Shown piece by piece: positions 38,301 to 51,342 of a DNA stretch of 64,000 bases (positions are counted from its first letter, which is position 1; each line of letters opens with the position of its first letter). The position numbers and the translations under genes were made by a program. The DNA comes from Wuchereria bancrofti. Its lineage: Eukaryota; Nematoda; Chromadorea; Rhabditida; Onchocercidae. The stretch spans positions 92,032 through 156,031 of the forward strand of contig SSBO01000012.1 of the NCBI GenBank assembly GCA_005281725.1. Direction: 5' to 3'. The notes below the pieces were generated by a model. The model searched no databases and was not told the origin of the DNA. It saw only the letters and a list, made by a program, of their open reading frames with translations.

Positions 38301-38870
38301 AATTCTTTTCATTTGTTATGATTCAATTCAGCTTTTCCTTTTTTTTTTTATAGAAACATGATAGTAAAATAGACGAAAGTTTACTTCACGAATTACTCAA
38401 TGAAGTTGACTTGAATAAAAATGGTGAGATTGATCTTAATGAATTTTTCCAAGTAAGCTCATTTTTTCAATCAATTATTATTATGTATAATTTTAACTCG
38501 ATAATTGAATTATCCAATATATTCTATTTATTTCCATTTTTTTAATGGTTATTTATTCATTTCAAATTCAATAGTCATTTAATGCATTTTAACACATGCG
38601 CTAATTATCTATCTATAATTAAGAACTGTTTTAGTAATAATGAATAATCGAGCAAGTTATGATTATAAATAAAAATTTGCTTAGTGAGAATAAAATTGAT
38701 TTTTTTTAGATAAATTGTTTTCCTATTTTTTTGTTTAATGCAGTTTATAATTATTTCAGTTATATAGCGGTTTGAAAGGTGGACAAATAGCACAAAATCG
38801 TTTAGCACGATATTTGGATGAATTTGAGCCAATGCCAGTGTCAGTGTTACGTTCAGGAGGCGGAATTTAA
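32357..38870 (+). CDS. Mitochondrial FAD-dependent glycerol-3-phosphate dehydrogenase
   Basis: Fifteen exons (32357-32500, 32742-32819, 33090-33174, 33871-34093, 34839-35002, 35240-35382, 35671-35822, 36059-36252, 36340-36474, 36654-36832, 36992-37123, 37330-37488, 37915-38103, 38354-38452, 38760-38870) join in frame to 728 aa, essentially the length of animal GPD2. It oxidises glycerol-3-phosphate to dihydroxyacetone phosphate and passes electrons to ubiquinone, on the outer face of the inner mitochondrial membrane, completing the glycerophosphate shuttle. Seen: basic N-terminus plus hydrophobic segment ([15 protein letters not shown]), FAD-binding [38 protein letters not shown], family signature [11 protein letters not shown], and C-terminal EF-hands. 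The second EF loop ([12 protein letters not shown]) is canonical; the first ([12 protein letters not shown]) lacks standard ligands, so one Ca2+ site is likely. An alternative acceptor at 37318 would add VALQ; the 37330 choice fits orthologues. C. elegans counterparts are the gpdh/T25G3.4-type genes. Confidence 0.97.
34116..34543. repeat. 215-bp tandem duplication in GPDH intron 4
   Basis: Two head-to-tail copies start at ACATTTGATTTC (34116) and ACATTTCACTTC (34331). Both carry AACTTATTTTATCTAATTAA, TTAATTAGGTTGATACAA, AGTTGAATTTTAAATGCAAT and TGTTTGTAAGAGTGAAGAAT in the same order. They differ by substitutions and by the length of an internal (TA)n run (long in copy 1, short in copy 2). Confidence 0.9.
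37580..37613. repeat. 34-bp palindrome in GPDH intron
   Basis: AAATATATATTTGAAT, then AT, then the reverse complement. Fully self-complementary over 34 bp. It lies in the intron after the exon ending at 37488. Confidence 0.75.
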
Positions 38871-39714
38871 CATTAATATTATTTTGTTTTTTTTTTCTTT
38901 ATAAAATTTAGCTTAAGTTGGTATTTTTTTTTAGATGTGAGATTTTTTTATGATATATGAAAATTTTTCTTTTTGAAATATATTTTATTTGAGGTATTAA
39001 TTATGAATTAAAAAAAAAAAACAATTGAAAATTTTCTAATATGTAATTTAAAACTTTGATTTTTTTGTGTCTTGCACTGAAACATGAAAAAAATCAATTC
39101 TTCATTGTAGTTTAATATTTTTTTATTTTTTTTTTTTTAGAGGACTATTTTGAAAGCACACTTCGTTATCGTCTAGCATTTACTGATAATTTGATAAATA
39201 AGTTGTTGTTGGTGAAGCAATGATATTTATGATTCGTTATAAATTTTTTAATTATACCTCTATATTCCTTCCTTTTTTATTTTTCGTGGTAGTTTATATT
39301 ATCATTACGTCGTTTATCTTATTCTATTTTTTCTTTTTTTTTTTTTTTTCATTCAACTTTGTTTTTATCTATCTTTTCTTTAACTTTTAAATGCTTTATA
39401 TTGCACAGAGTAAATCTATTTGTGTATCGTGTGATAATTGTCTCTTTTAGTGCTATTATATATTATTTTGATATATTTAAATTTATTAATTTTTCTTTAA
39501 CTTAATTTCAAACTTTTATTGCTTGAATTGCCTCATCAAATTTAAGCATCTCTTTTTAGTGATTGTTTCTACAGTATTTTTATTTTCCACTTTTTTTTCT
39601 TTATCTCTTTTATTTTGCAAAACTGTCAGTTTGTTGTCATAGTGTTGTGTGTTATTATTAGTAAGCACATGCTTTCTTTGTTTTTATACATTTATGTGGT
39701 GGCACCTTAGGTGC

Positions 39715-39720
39715 AATAAA
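39715..39720 (+). terminator. Candidate poly(A) signal AATAAA of GPDH
   Basis: AATAAAAG within GTGCAATAAAAGATTGTG, about 845 nt after the stop codon. The preceding segment is less A-rich than its surroundings, as expected for a 3' UTR. A closer signal cannot be excluded. Confidence 0.4.
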
Positions 39721-42700
39721 AGATTGTGAATTAAAATGATGAAATTTCATTGCTCAAAAAAAAAAAAAGTTTAATAGAAGAAAATTATTCTGTCCTTATA
39801 AAAATAATAACATATCTTTGATAGCTTTTAAAAATTTCCATGAAATTATTTCTTCTACTTCCATATCATTTTTCTTAGACAATTAATTATTTTAACAGAT
39901 ATTTCCATACTTCAGTCAAAGTTATGTAAATTATGTGAAAAATAAAAAAAAAAAACTTCCTAATATATGGCTTAAATTATTTAGAAATTTCTTTTATGGT
40001 TTAATAATAATTTAGAATAAAATGTATAGAATTTGAGAAATATTTCAGATTACGAATGAGAAGTATGCCACGAAATTGATTACAACAATTGATGAGCTCA
40101 AAGAATTTATGGATATTTATTAATTCATATTTCGAAGGTGTTTTGAATGGTTTTCATTCATTCCACATTTTAATTTCATTTAAAAAAATCTTATGAAATT
40201 CTCACATATCATCAATCATCATTGAATGTATTAACATGAAATTGGTAAATTTAATATAATTTCTTCTGCAAAATTCTCCCAATTTGCTCTATTAACAACC
40301 AATATATTACACCCTCTTCACTGTTAACATCAATTGATAACGAATCCAATAATATCAGCAATGAAAGAGGCACTCTCAGAGCTGCCAAGAAATGATATCG
40401 ATTATTATGTTCAACTGATATCATTAAATCATCACATTGAATGTAATAAATAAATAAAAAGAAGTGACTTGTTTATTAATAAAATCAATATAAACGATTA
40501 AAAGATATAGCGCAGCTATTGACTGCATACTTCTTTGGTTATTATTTCAACTAATAAATTTTTTTTTCTTTACAAATTAACTTTCATATTTCCTATCACT
40601 ACTTACATCTAGCTATCTCTTAATCTTATCACCAATTCACATGATACAAACAGTACTCCTCTATGCATATATCAGTGAAATTATCACCTAATCCTTTGAT
40701 AACTAATCTTCACACCATCCATACACATAAACGTTGTTATACAATATAATAATAATAATTATATTACACTTTTTGTTTCCAAATTTTACTCCGTTGAAAA
40801 CCAAATATGTCACTTTTATCAATTATTATCAATTACTATTATTATCATTATTATTATTACAAGTAAATATAACTTCCACGAATTTTTAATTCAATCATAA
40901 TTAATGCAAATGAGTAAGTTAAAGTAATTCAAAACAGAAAAAAGAATTCTTAAAATTAATTTATCTATAAAAATACTTGTCTATAATACTCTTATAAAAA
41001 CTAATTCTTTTTGTCCATTAAATTGAGGTGTAATTTTATTTGGAGCAAAACCAAAACAAAACAAAAATTATAATACAGAATATGTATAAATGCATATATT
41101 ATATAAATTTATATATGTATATATACACATAAAACTATAATACAGAGAGAGAGAGAGAGAGGGAGAAAGAAAAAAGCAACAAATACATACATACATGTTA
41201 AATATCGTGAATAATTGCAATACTAGAATATATTAAATTTCAATTACCTAAAAAAATTTTAAAATTATTCAAAATTTTTATAAAAGATAACAATTATTAA
41301 TATACATGCTAGATTTCCATTGAAGATAATATTTAAATGAGTATATAAACGAACGATATATACCAATAATTTATCGCTTCTTTTTTCTTTTTTTTTTTTT
41401 AAATTTTCATTACAAAATGAGATTGACTTCTAAATAAATAAATAAGAAAAAAAATTATCAAAAAGTAATTCCTATTATCACATTTATATATTATCGGTAT
41501 GCAATAATCAATGATAAGCAAATTTAATATAATGATAATTTGATAAATGATAAATTATGATAAATTTAATAGATTAAACATTTTGAAAAAAAAATTCACA
41601 TAACATTAAGCTTCATTTCATCTATATATATAATCTCTTCTTCGTCCCATCTTTCATTTTTTCAAAAATTTTTAATTTTCTGTTGAAGTAGAAAATTCTG
41701 ATGGAATGAGAAGTATGAGATAAGACATATGTATACTGACCAAACGATAATTTATGGTACCAACATACGAAAGTTGTTAACATAATTTAAATTTTAAAAA
41801 TCAAATTAACTTCATGAAACAAGTAAATCTTCCATAATTGTATACTAAGCAAAGTTTTATGGAAATTTTTTTTTCACTTTTTTTTTCGTAAGAGATATAA
41901 AGAGGTACCATAAGTTCATAGAAAATACTCAAAAAGCTTAAGTTGGAAGTAACAATAAATACATCGCTTGAAAGTCTAAAATAACAAACGCCAAATCAAT
42001 TTAATAAGTATGAAAATTTTCATGGAACATTTAATAACGATTTTAAAATTTTAAATTACAGAAAAAACGAGTTAAAAAACAAAAAAAAGTGAAGTAAAAT
42101 TTTCCTATGCTTTCCTCATCTTTTCTGCTTGTTTGAGAAATGCGAATACGACGCATACATTATCCTATCACATTATTTCCTAATTTTAAATTTTCAAATG
42201 TCAAATTGCATAACAAATATACATATATATTTAGCTAAGTGGATGATTAATAAGAAACTATATAATACAGAAAGAGGCAAACAAATTTTAATAGTAATAA
42301 CACAGAAATTAAGTATAACAATTCGCTTATTTTTTTAAAAAATCCAGACTTTATCATTACTGAAATTTAAAACTAACTTCTGCACTGGAAAAAAAAACCA
42401 AATCTCTAGCATTTCATCTGATGAGATCAAGAAAAAAAAAAACGCATCCAAACAAACGTTATGCCGCTTGACGATGTTTTTTTTTTTCTCTTTTTTTTTT
42501 TTTTCATTTCAAAGCGATCATTAAGATAAAACAGTGGTAAAAAAAAAATAATTTTGTTAGGTAAAATAAAGGAATAAAAGGATCATATTCAACAAGGAGA
42601 TAGAATGAAGGTATACATTATATACATAACATGATGATTGTGATAAAGATTATCATGAATTTAAATTTAAAATTAAATATACATGTATGATAATGAAATA

Positions 42701-43195
42701 TCATGCTATACAGTTAAAATATATCCGAAGTAGTTATCATAAAGATAGAAATAAAATTGAAAAGAAAAATATTAAAAATATAAATGAAAGTGTTTGCTTA
42801 AAAGAGCTAGAAAAGTGTTGTTGCTGAGAGACGGCCAGAAATATACATATAAAGAAACAAAAGGATCAGATTCAGCAAATGAGGCAGATGAAAAGATTTA
42901 AAAAAAAATTTTTTTTTTTTTAAAATCTAACAAATTGCAATAGATATTATAATGATAATACAGTGCATGTAATGAAATCAAATATTGAGGCTATGATTAT
43001 TCATGATTAACAACTATGCATGCACAAATTAAATTATTCGAAAAAAAGGAACAAATTTAAAATTATAAAAAATTTTTTGAACTAATAAAACTAATAGCAT
43101 ATACTTTAGCATAATAATTTCTTTCATCATTTATTTGAAATTTCCTCTCATCAATACTACCATTTACATTTCTTCTATTATGATCTGCCCTCCCC

Positions 43196-43258
43196 CTCTC
43201 TCTCTCTCTCTCTCTCTCTGTTTTTCTTTCTTGTAAGAGAGAGAGAAAGAAAGAGAGA
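43196..43258. repeat. (CT)n followed by (GA)n inverted microsatellite
   Basis: TCTCTCTCTCTCTCTC to about 43220, a spacer of about 16 nt (TTTTTCTTTCTTGTAA), then GAGAGAGAGAAAGAAAGAGAG. The two arms are complementary, so transcript or single strand can form a hairpin; the polypurine tract could also form triplex DNA. Confidence 0.8.
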
Positions 43259-43903
43259 TTTTAATTTCTTAATTCATACAATTTATCCTTTTCTTTTTTA
43301 AATTACCCAAAAATTTCAAAAATTTCCAAATCATCTCTACTTTATCATATCATCAAGATCAAGAAAATTTAACTACACCAAAATAATTATAATACAATCC
43401 TGCATATGTATATATAGACAGAAAAACAAAAAAATTGACAGAGGGACAGACATACACACACACACACACACATACATATATCGATACATGAATGTATCAA
43501 CATAAATGAACTCTGATGGAATAAATTGGCAGTATGACCTTTTGATGACACTTGAAATCTTCATGAAAACTGTCACTGAGGTAGAGCAACAGAGTAAGCG
43601 GATAAATTTACATCGGCAAAAAAGAAGACATGAAGGAAAAAAAAATTCATAATATTTCCACAGAGATAGATCCCTTTTTCAATCTTGTTATCAAAAAATC
43701 TATTTGGATAGTAAATTGAATTTCTAATTAATAAATATCAGTATAAAATGGTATAATAAAATATTAATTTAAACAAAAAATAAATAAATAAATGTTACAG
43801 GAATGAAAAGTAATCTGATGATACCTGAAAAGTAGTATGCTTAAGGGATTATATTCCTGAGGATAAATAATACAGAAGGAGGTGCTGTATAGATAGAGTG
43901 ATA

Positions 43904-43904
<1 letters not shown>

Positions 43905-43942
<38 letters not shown>
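43905..43942. repeat. (GATT)n microsatellite abutting the receptor stop codon
   Basis: About nine GATT units on the + strand. On the gene strand the stop TAA is immediately followed by (TCAA)n, so length changes here alter only the first bases of the 3' UTR. Confidence 0.9.
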
Positions 43943-46900
43943 ATCTTTCCAAATGTTTATTATCCAATGGTGGAGGTGAAAGAAGAGGTGGACGAGGAAA
44001 ATGCATTTCATCATAAACAATTCCGGAATCAGTTAGATTCGGCATCGAACAACAAAACATCATTGCTTCCTTGTTGCTATTACCGTATAGCTTAGGTGTA
44101 TCACGAGGAGGTAGCCGTATAATGCCATCATTTTCAACGGATCCAGCATCGTACCAAGTTCTAAAAATTTTTTATGCGCAAAAATAATACATAAAATGAA
44201 TTAAAGTAAATAATCCTTTTCATTTGCCTACACTTACTAAAATTATATAATTGGCTTAAAATTTGAATGATAAATTAAATTAATTTTAAACAATAATTTT
44301 TGATAGTAAAAAAGTATCTATAATATTCATATTTAGGCTCATTATAAGATGCTAAATAGGTCAATTTATTTGAAAATTGAAAAATTCATGCTTACAATGA
44401 TTGACTGGAAGGAGTATTGCATGGATAATTCATATAATTATTAGTTGTGACAGGAACGTTTGTTTTTACACTATCATTTTTTCGTTTGATAAAACCATCC
44501 TGCTAAAGTTTCAAACAAATTATGAAAGTGAGTATTCAATAATAACAGTTCAAGCACATGTCAAAAAAAAAAAAAAGCATATCAATCTACTCGTTATTCT
44601 TTATAACTAAGAAAGCTTTTTATATTCCAAATAAATTCAACATCTAATGATCACAACTTTTTATATTCGATAGAAAGATACACCAAACTTAGCTGCATTA
44701 ATAGAAAGATCATTTTCGTATAAAATATTAAACAAAAACAGAAATAATAAAGTTAACAAATAATACCTGATAAAGTGACTCTATCGAAGCTGATTGTGGA
44801 CAAATAATACTGCTATAAGAAGCTGCTTCATTTAGTGATTCCATATTACTTGTTGTACTCCTTCGTGTAATATCTGATAAAACAGCTAATTTCGACAAAA
44901 AGCGTGGCATCATAATGCCAATCTCAAAATTACTCATTGACATACGACCTGTCATTGGATAGCATATCTTTGCTGCTTTTGTTGATGCAGTATTTAGTCC
45001 TACTCTGAAAAAAAAAAAAAAAAAAAAAACAAATAAATCGATCTTGGACCATAAAAATGAACTATGAATCTATTTAAAGAAAAAAAAAAGAATGATAGGA
45101 GAGAATGATGAATATGGAATGAATTGTACAACCAGGGATAACTATTTCCTTACATTCGTTTCTTAGATGGTAAACTTCCAGTCCATGGATCTGCGGTATC
45201 ACAAGCTGTTCGCATCCATTTCGAATTTAACAATTTGTAATTTGATCTTTTTGCTATTGTTGAAAATGGCTCATTTCGTTGGCTTATATTTCTCGTCTTC
45301 TTTCTGCAAGATATGCGGCTCTGAAAAAAAAATAACACATATGCAATGTTGATAATACTTGTTTTGTGGCTCAATTTGCCCTAGAACACACTTTTTCTTT
45401 CCTTTTTTCTTTTTTTGGCATTTATATTTTCCTAAGATACCAACCTACGGCAATTGATTTCATCAAGCAACAGCAATAAGTAAGCACGACGTGACTTAGC
45501 TTTAAGCAAACCTTGTCCTCATGATGTCGAGGAAGTACTGTACCCCTTAATCAACCGAACTTCAATCCACAGATGGAGTAAAGAATAATAAGGTGCACCG
45601 TTTAGCTTCATCCAGGAGATTCCAGAGTAAACAATGCTTCAATGCTACCACGTGACCTGCAGAAACGACTGACCCCGCAACTCTGGTGACAGCCGAATGG
45701 CAATAAAACACAAATTTATTAGCATCATCTAATGAAGCGTGCATATTAATTTAATTATAATATTTGCATGCAAATACATGCATGAAAAATGTATTCGAGG
45801 GCAAACCTTAACGGATGATTCCTCTGATAAACCATTAAACAAGAAGCACTCCTTGAATCGATGCAAATGCTTCTTATCATTTAACAATCTAAGAATAAGC
45901 TTTTTTACGAAAAAAAAAAAGAAAAAAAACGTTGAAAAGCCTATCAAATTGCAAAAAAAAAAATTGTAATCATAGAAATAAATTTATTAGCTGGTGATAT
46001 TCTCAACCAATTAAATCTATAATGTGAATTTCGACAAATTACATTATCACTAAGTTAATGTCCATAATAAAATACATCAGATTTTCAGTGATACTGAGGT
46101 TGAATTTCTAATAAGATAAAAAGCACTGGGTCAGCAGAAAAAAAAGGTCAGAATTCTGATGTCAAATTCTCATATAAACTATTAAATGTCTTACTTCAGA
46201 TATTTATCTTGACCACTTGGCAAAGCACCTTGTTCACCACCTTTTGTATCTAAATAAACTGCTTCTGTTTCATTTAATATGCTATTTCGCATGTTCAACT
46301 GATGATTATGCATCAACGGATCATTCAGGATACTCCTTGCTGAGTTACCAACTAAATCATTTCGCCGTCGTGTAATCAATGATTCCATTTCATACTGCAA
46401 GAAATAAAACAATCCAATTACAATATATCAAATAAATGAGCATCTGTTTTCTTCCTTTATCAACTTTGATAGTTTAAGATCCCTTTATTTTTGTTATGGA
46501 ACAAATTAATATTTTTACTGATGATAGAGTAAGATGTCTTTTGGCATTTTTATTCATTATATCAAAATGCACAGCTTTTTCTGGGTAGCTATGGTAACGA
46601 CAACAACATTAAGCAAGAAAGAAATAAACATTTGTTAGAATGTAAACTAAACAAATTTTAAACTATGATATAATAACTTTAAATTGACTTAAATTGAGAA
46701 TTCCTGAAAAATTTTTGCTAGGAATAATGGAACAATAAACATATATAAAACTTTAACATATATAAAAGAAGAAAAAAAAATGCCTTACGTTTGTAATATT
46801 ACTGCGTGATGTATTTGTTCCTCTATTAACTGTATTAGTACTGATACTCATTTCAAGCTTGCGTCGTTTTAACCTACAGATATATAAGATTATTTAACGT

Positions 46901-49900
46901 AAGGGATAACATATCATACGTGTCTTATCACGTTCCTTACATCATCGTAAAATTTCTTATACAATCTACCTACTGTATGTATTATATTCGAATTAATACG
47001 AATGCAGGTAATTATCAATGTTTCAATTATTTTAAATTTCGTTTCTTAAATTAAACTAAGAAAACTTCCACTACGCGATGAAGTGTAAACGTAAGTGAAT
47101 CGGGAAATTCTTACTCAGATGCTGCTGATTGGATAACTTAAATGTTGTGAAAGTTTTAAAGGAAAGCATTTTCCATTTTTTCAAAAACCTCTGAAAAAAA
47201 AAAAAAAAAGAAAAAACCTTAGATGGGCGCAGATACCACCGAAACACAATGTCAGCAAACCCACTATTAAAACAATCAGAATTAAAATTCCTTCTCGATT
47301 TGATTTTGGCAATATCTTTGGCCTTTTAACATCTATTCTACCAGGTTTACTGATCTGTGATGGTGCAAACAAATACGGAGAGGAACGTTGTCCCAAATCA
47401 CCGGTACTTGAACGCGCTGCCACTTGAAATGTGTATAACATATTGGGTTGTAGTGTTATAATAGAGTTTGTTGTACTAATTCCATCAACTGAAAATGTTT
47501 ATTAATAAAAAAAAAAAACATTTCAACATTACCCACTATATTATCTAACTTCTATAATAATAAAAACATATATTTCATGCAATCACAAAATCAATGCATA
47601 ATATGATCAGAAAAAAAAAAGTTAGAAAGAGAACAAAAAAAATAGATACCAAGGATATCTTTTACAGATGCCACAGAAGTTGATGATGACTGAACCTGTA
47701 TCACGTAACCCACAGGTGTACTCCAACGTGGATTTGGATGAATTGGATTCCAAGATACTCGGACAGCTGTGGCATTCAATTCTTCATACAATAATCCTGA
47801 TGGTGCGGGAATTTGTCCTACTGCAATATGTTATAAATAGCAATTAGTTTGTCCAAAAAAAAAAATTTTTTTCCTTTTAAAATCTTTTAGTCTAACATTA
47901 ATCTTTATGAGCAATTTAAATTCATATCAAAATAACTTACGAATAGGAGTAGTACAGTTGAACCAAGAACCTTCAACACCACCCAATTTATTCCTAGGTT
48001 CTATCATTATTCGATATGTTGTATTCGATCGAAGACTTGGTAAATCAGCAAACGCTTCATCCCTGTAATATTGTAAACTTCCTTTATTATTGCTTCATTA
48101 AAGAAGTATTTCTTACTAATTATCAGGTAACTTTTAAAATTATAAATGCAATTTAACGAAGCTTTAAATCTATAAAACTATCCCTACTATACTTTTATCA
48201 ATAAAGCTTATAATATAAATTTATCGTCTACCTTACTTATTGAATAGAGAAATAAGAATAAACTTACGTAATAACTAATCTATCATCTTCAGGTAAAATA
48301 CTATCACTCAAAGTATAATGTACAACGAATTCATCAGCACTATGATCGCCTATCGGCCAATCCCATGTTACACGCATTGCATCACCGAATTCGTATGATG
48401 GTTCACAACGGCATCTTTCTTTTCCTTCTTTTGAAAATTATCATCATTTAATTAAATTTATATTTTGAAGTCCATATATCATTCAATAATTGGATATGCT
48501 TCAAGTAATAAATCATCAACAACAAATTTATTAATATATTATTAAGATATTGATATAATTTTATATCGAAGACTTTACTGTTATCAACATTATCACTGAA
48601 AAATGAAAAACTTACGATGATGGCATAATACTGCTCTCGGTAGACCACTACTACCCGAAAGACCACTAAATATATCAACAAACATTGCTGATGATAAACG
48701 ATATATGCGGCAAAAATCAGGACCATAAAAAAGACCATCATATAGACGACTACAAAATTGATATGTTCGTGACTGAAACTATTAACAATTCATTAGTATT
48801 ATTTAAAAATTCAGCTATGAATTCAAAGAAAATATTGCAAATAGCATAGAATATTTGGGGAAGCAACTTTAATTTAATGCAATCAAATAAAATCCACTGT
48901 AATATTAATTAAGCTGTAAAAATTTAATTAAAACTATTGCAGTGAAAAACATATACCTCTTAATTTTGCATAGTTTCGTCTAAAAATTAATACCTTTGAA
49001 GAACAAAAATACTATCAAAAAGAATTCCCTATCAACTAGTTATTCTTTTACCAGACAATCATTTACTATAACAAAAATTCATCATTGAGTATTTACTATG
49101 AGTTAGTAATACATAACTATTTTTATATATGCATATTTTTTTTTTTTCACTTTCGACTCAAACTTTACTGAAAGGAATTTTAATTAAGCAATAATATGCA
49201 TAATAAATAGGAAAAGCAAAAAGAAAGGAGAAAGATGAAAATGTTTACTGTATCAAATTTTTCAGTCAAATTCATAGCGCCATTGATAAATAATCCTTCT
49301 TCTGCTTTTTCTTTTAATGGTATTACATCAGAAAGAGCATAACGGATAAGAACTGCTTTATTTTTTGTATCTTGTGAAGTGAAATTTGAAGCTTTACGCG
49401 CTGTATCCCAGTGAATGATGATTGATGTGTCAATCTAAAAAAAAAGGTTAATTAATGAGAAAGAAATGACTGATTTAAAAAAAGAGGAAAAAAAGGGAAA
49501 AAAAATGCGAGATCCGCTTCACTAATTCATGGTAAGTGATTTTACGATAGTTTTAAAAAAGAATAGAATTTCATCAAATAAAAGGGATACTTTTTTTCCT
49601 TAAATTTGAAAAAAAAAAAAAAATCTCGAATATAAGTTAAGATTGGAGGATACGATCGAATTAGCTAGATGAGAATATAAATACGATTATAACCTGTTCG
49701 ATATCAATAGGTAAAGACCCAATATCGGGACGAAAATTTTTGTTTACAGACTCCACCATATGGCCAATGAAAGTGAAGTTTGAATTTGATTTTAAGTAGA
49801 CATCAGATGGAAGACCACGGCGCGTTACTGGGATAACTCGAAAACGATATACCATTTCTGATTTTATACCTATAATAAATTCTTCTTTATTCTTACTTTA

Positions 49901-51302
49901 AAATGAAAGAATCCAAATGATATTTTTCTCTGTTAAGTATCATAAATGTAATTTCTTAGTTAAATTTATCATAAAACTATTATCACTGTTTCAGTATAAG
50001 CAGGCATTATCTTCATATTAAGCTATCAATTTGATCAAAAAGAAAGTGCTGAATTAACATCCCTATCTCTCAACTGAATTTTGTTCTGTCTAACTCTAAC
50101 TCTAGCTCTGATTGGCTTCAGATAGATCAATGGAAAAGATTTTGTATCATAGTAAGGTAATTTTGGCTTTCATCTCGATATTCGTCTAAAGTTTATCAAA
50201 TTCATTCATTTCTTATTAATCTTTCATCACTAATGCAAAATGTTAGAAACCTTAAAGACACAAAATTGACATTCAAAATCAAATACCATTTAAAAGGCAA
50301 ATTGTTGAGTTGGGCAAAATATTCTTCCTTTTCACTTCATACAATGCTTCAGAATCTCTATAGTATTCGACCATATATCTAAAATTTATACATATCTATC
50401 AAAAGTATATAAATCTACAACTTCTACCCATAAATCTCATATGTGACTACTTCCATTAAATGATGTCATAATATGCTTTTATGAATTTTCTATCTTAAAA
50501 AGAAATTTTTATGAATGACAAAAAATTTCTTGACAATAATTAAAAAAAAAAAGAAAAAAATATTATGGAATTTATAAAATTTAACAAAAATGTATTGGTT
50601 ACTTTTGTATGAAACCATTTGCTATATCAATCGATGGATGCTGCCATGAAATTTCCAATGTTTCTTCACTCAATCTACTAAATGTAAGCTCCATAGCCTT
50701 CTTTGATACTAAAATTAAATTGCTTATATTACAGATTTAATGCAAATATTCTTATTTCATAGATTCTTCATGAAGATTCTATCACTTTGCAATTATGCAC
50801 AGTGAATTTTAAAAGTAATTAGAAAATCATCATAAATATTTTGAAGATAGGCTTAATTGTGAATTTCCTTTAGACATTTTCAATTAAAAATATTTGAAAT
50901 ATTTTTTTTTTTTTTATAAAATAGAGAAAGATCAGTTATGACTAAGCTTTCAACTTTCGAATTCCCTATTAGTGCTGCTTTCTTTTAAAGACTATATATA
51001 AACATGGATGTATGTTGATTAAATGAATATTGATTTGTTTAATTCTATAAAATGTACCTCCATCCCAGGATAAAGCTGTCACATGTTCTGAAAGCGGTGT
51101 AATTTTTCCAACTGCATCCGTTTTAAAAAGCGACATTTGAAAAGTGTAATTCTGTCGAGGTAAAAATATATAATTCGATGAACAACATTTAGCAATACAC
51201 CAGTTATCAGGTGTACAACGAGCATTACGCAATGGTACATTATTTGCACTACCACCTTAAAAGTTGATAATTTCATTTGATTTATGAAATATTTTAATTT
51301 AT

Positions 51303-51342
<40 letters not shown>

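Larger units (their letters stand above)
38871..43940. other. Convergent spacer between GPDH and the Ig/FN3 receptor
   Basis: About 5 kb between two convergent genes. It contains the dehydrogenase 3' UTR with a poly(A) signal near 39715, plus (AG)n at 41144-41170, (CT)n then (GA)n at 43196-43258, (AC)n at 43454-43472 and (GATT)n ending at the receptor stop codon. No credible coding exon was found on either strand. Confidence 0.55.

Noticed and set aside
45562..45744. 60-codon - strand frame in a receptor intron ([16 protein letters not shown])
   Set aside because: Less AT-rich than its surroundings, but neither phase nor content fits the receptor tail, and no flanking splice sites make it join in frame.
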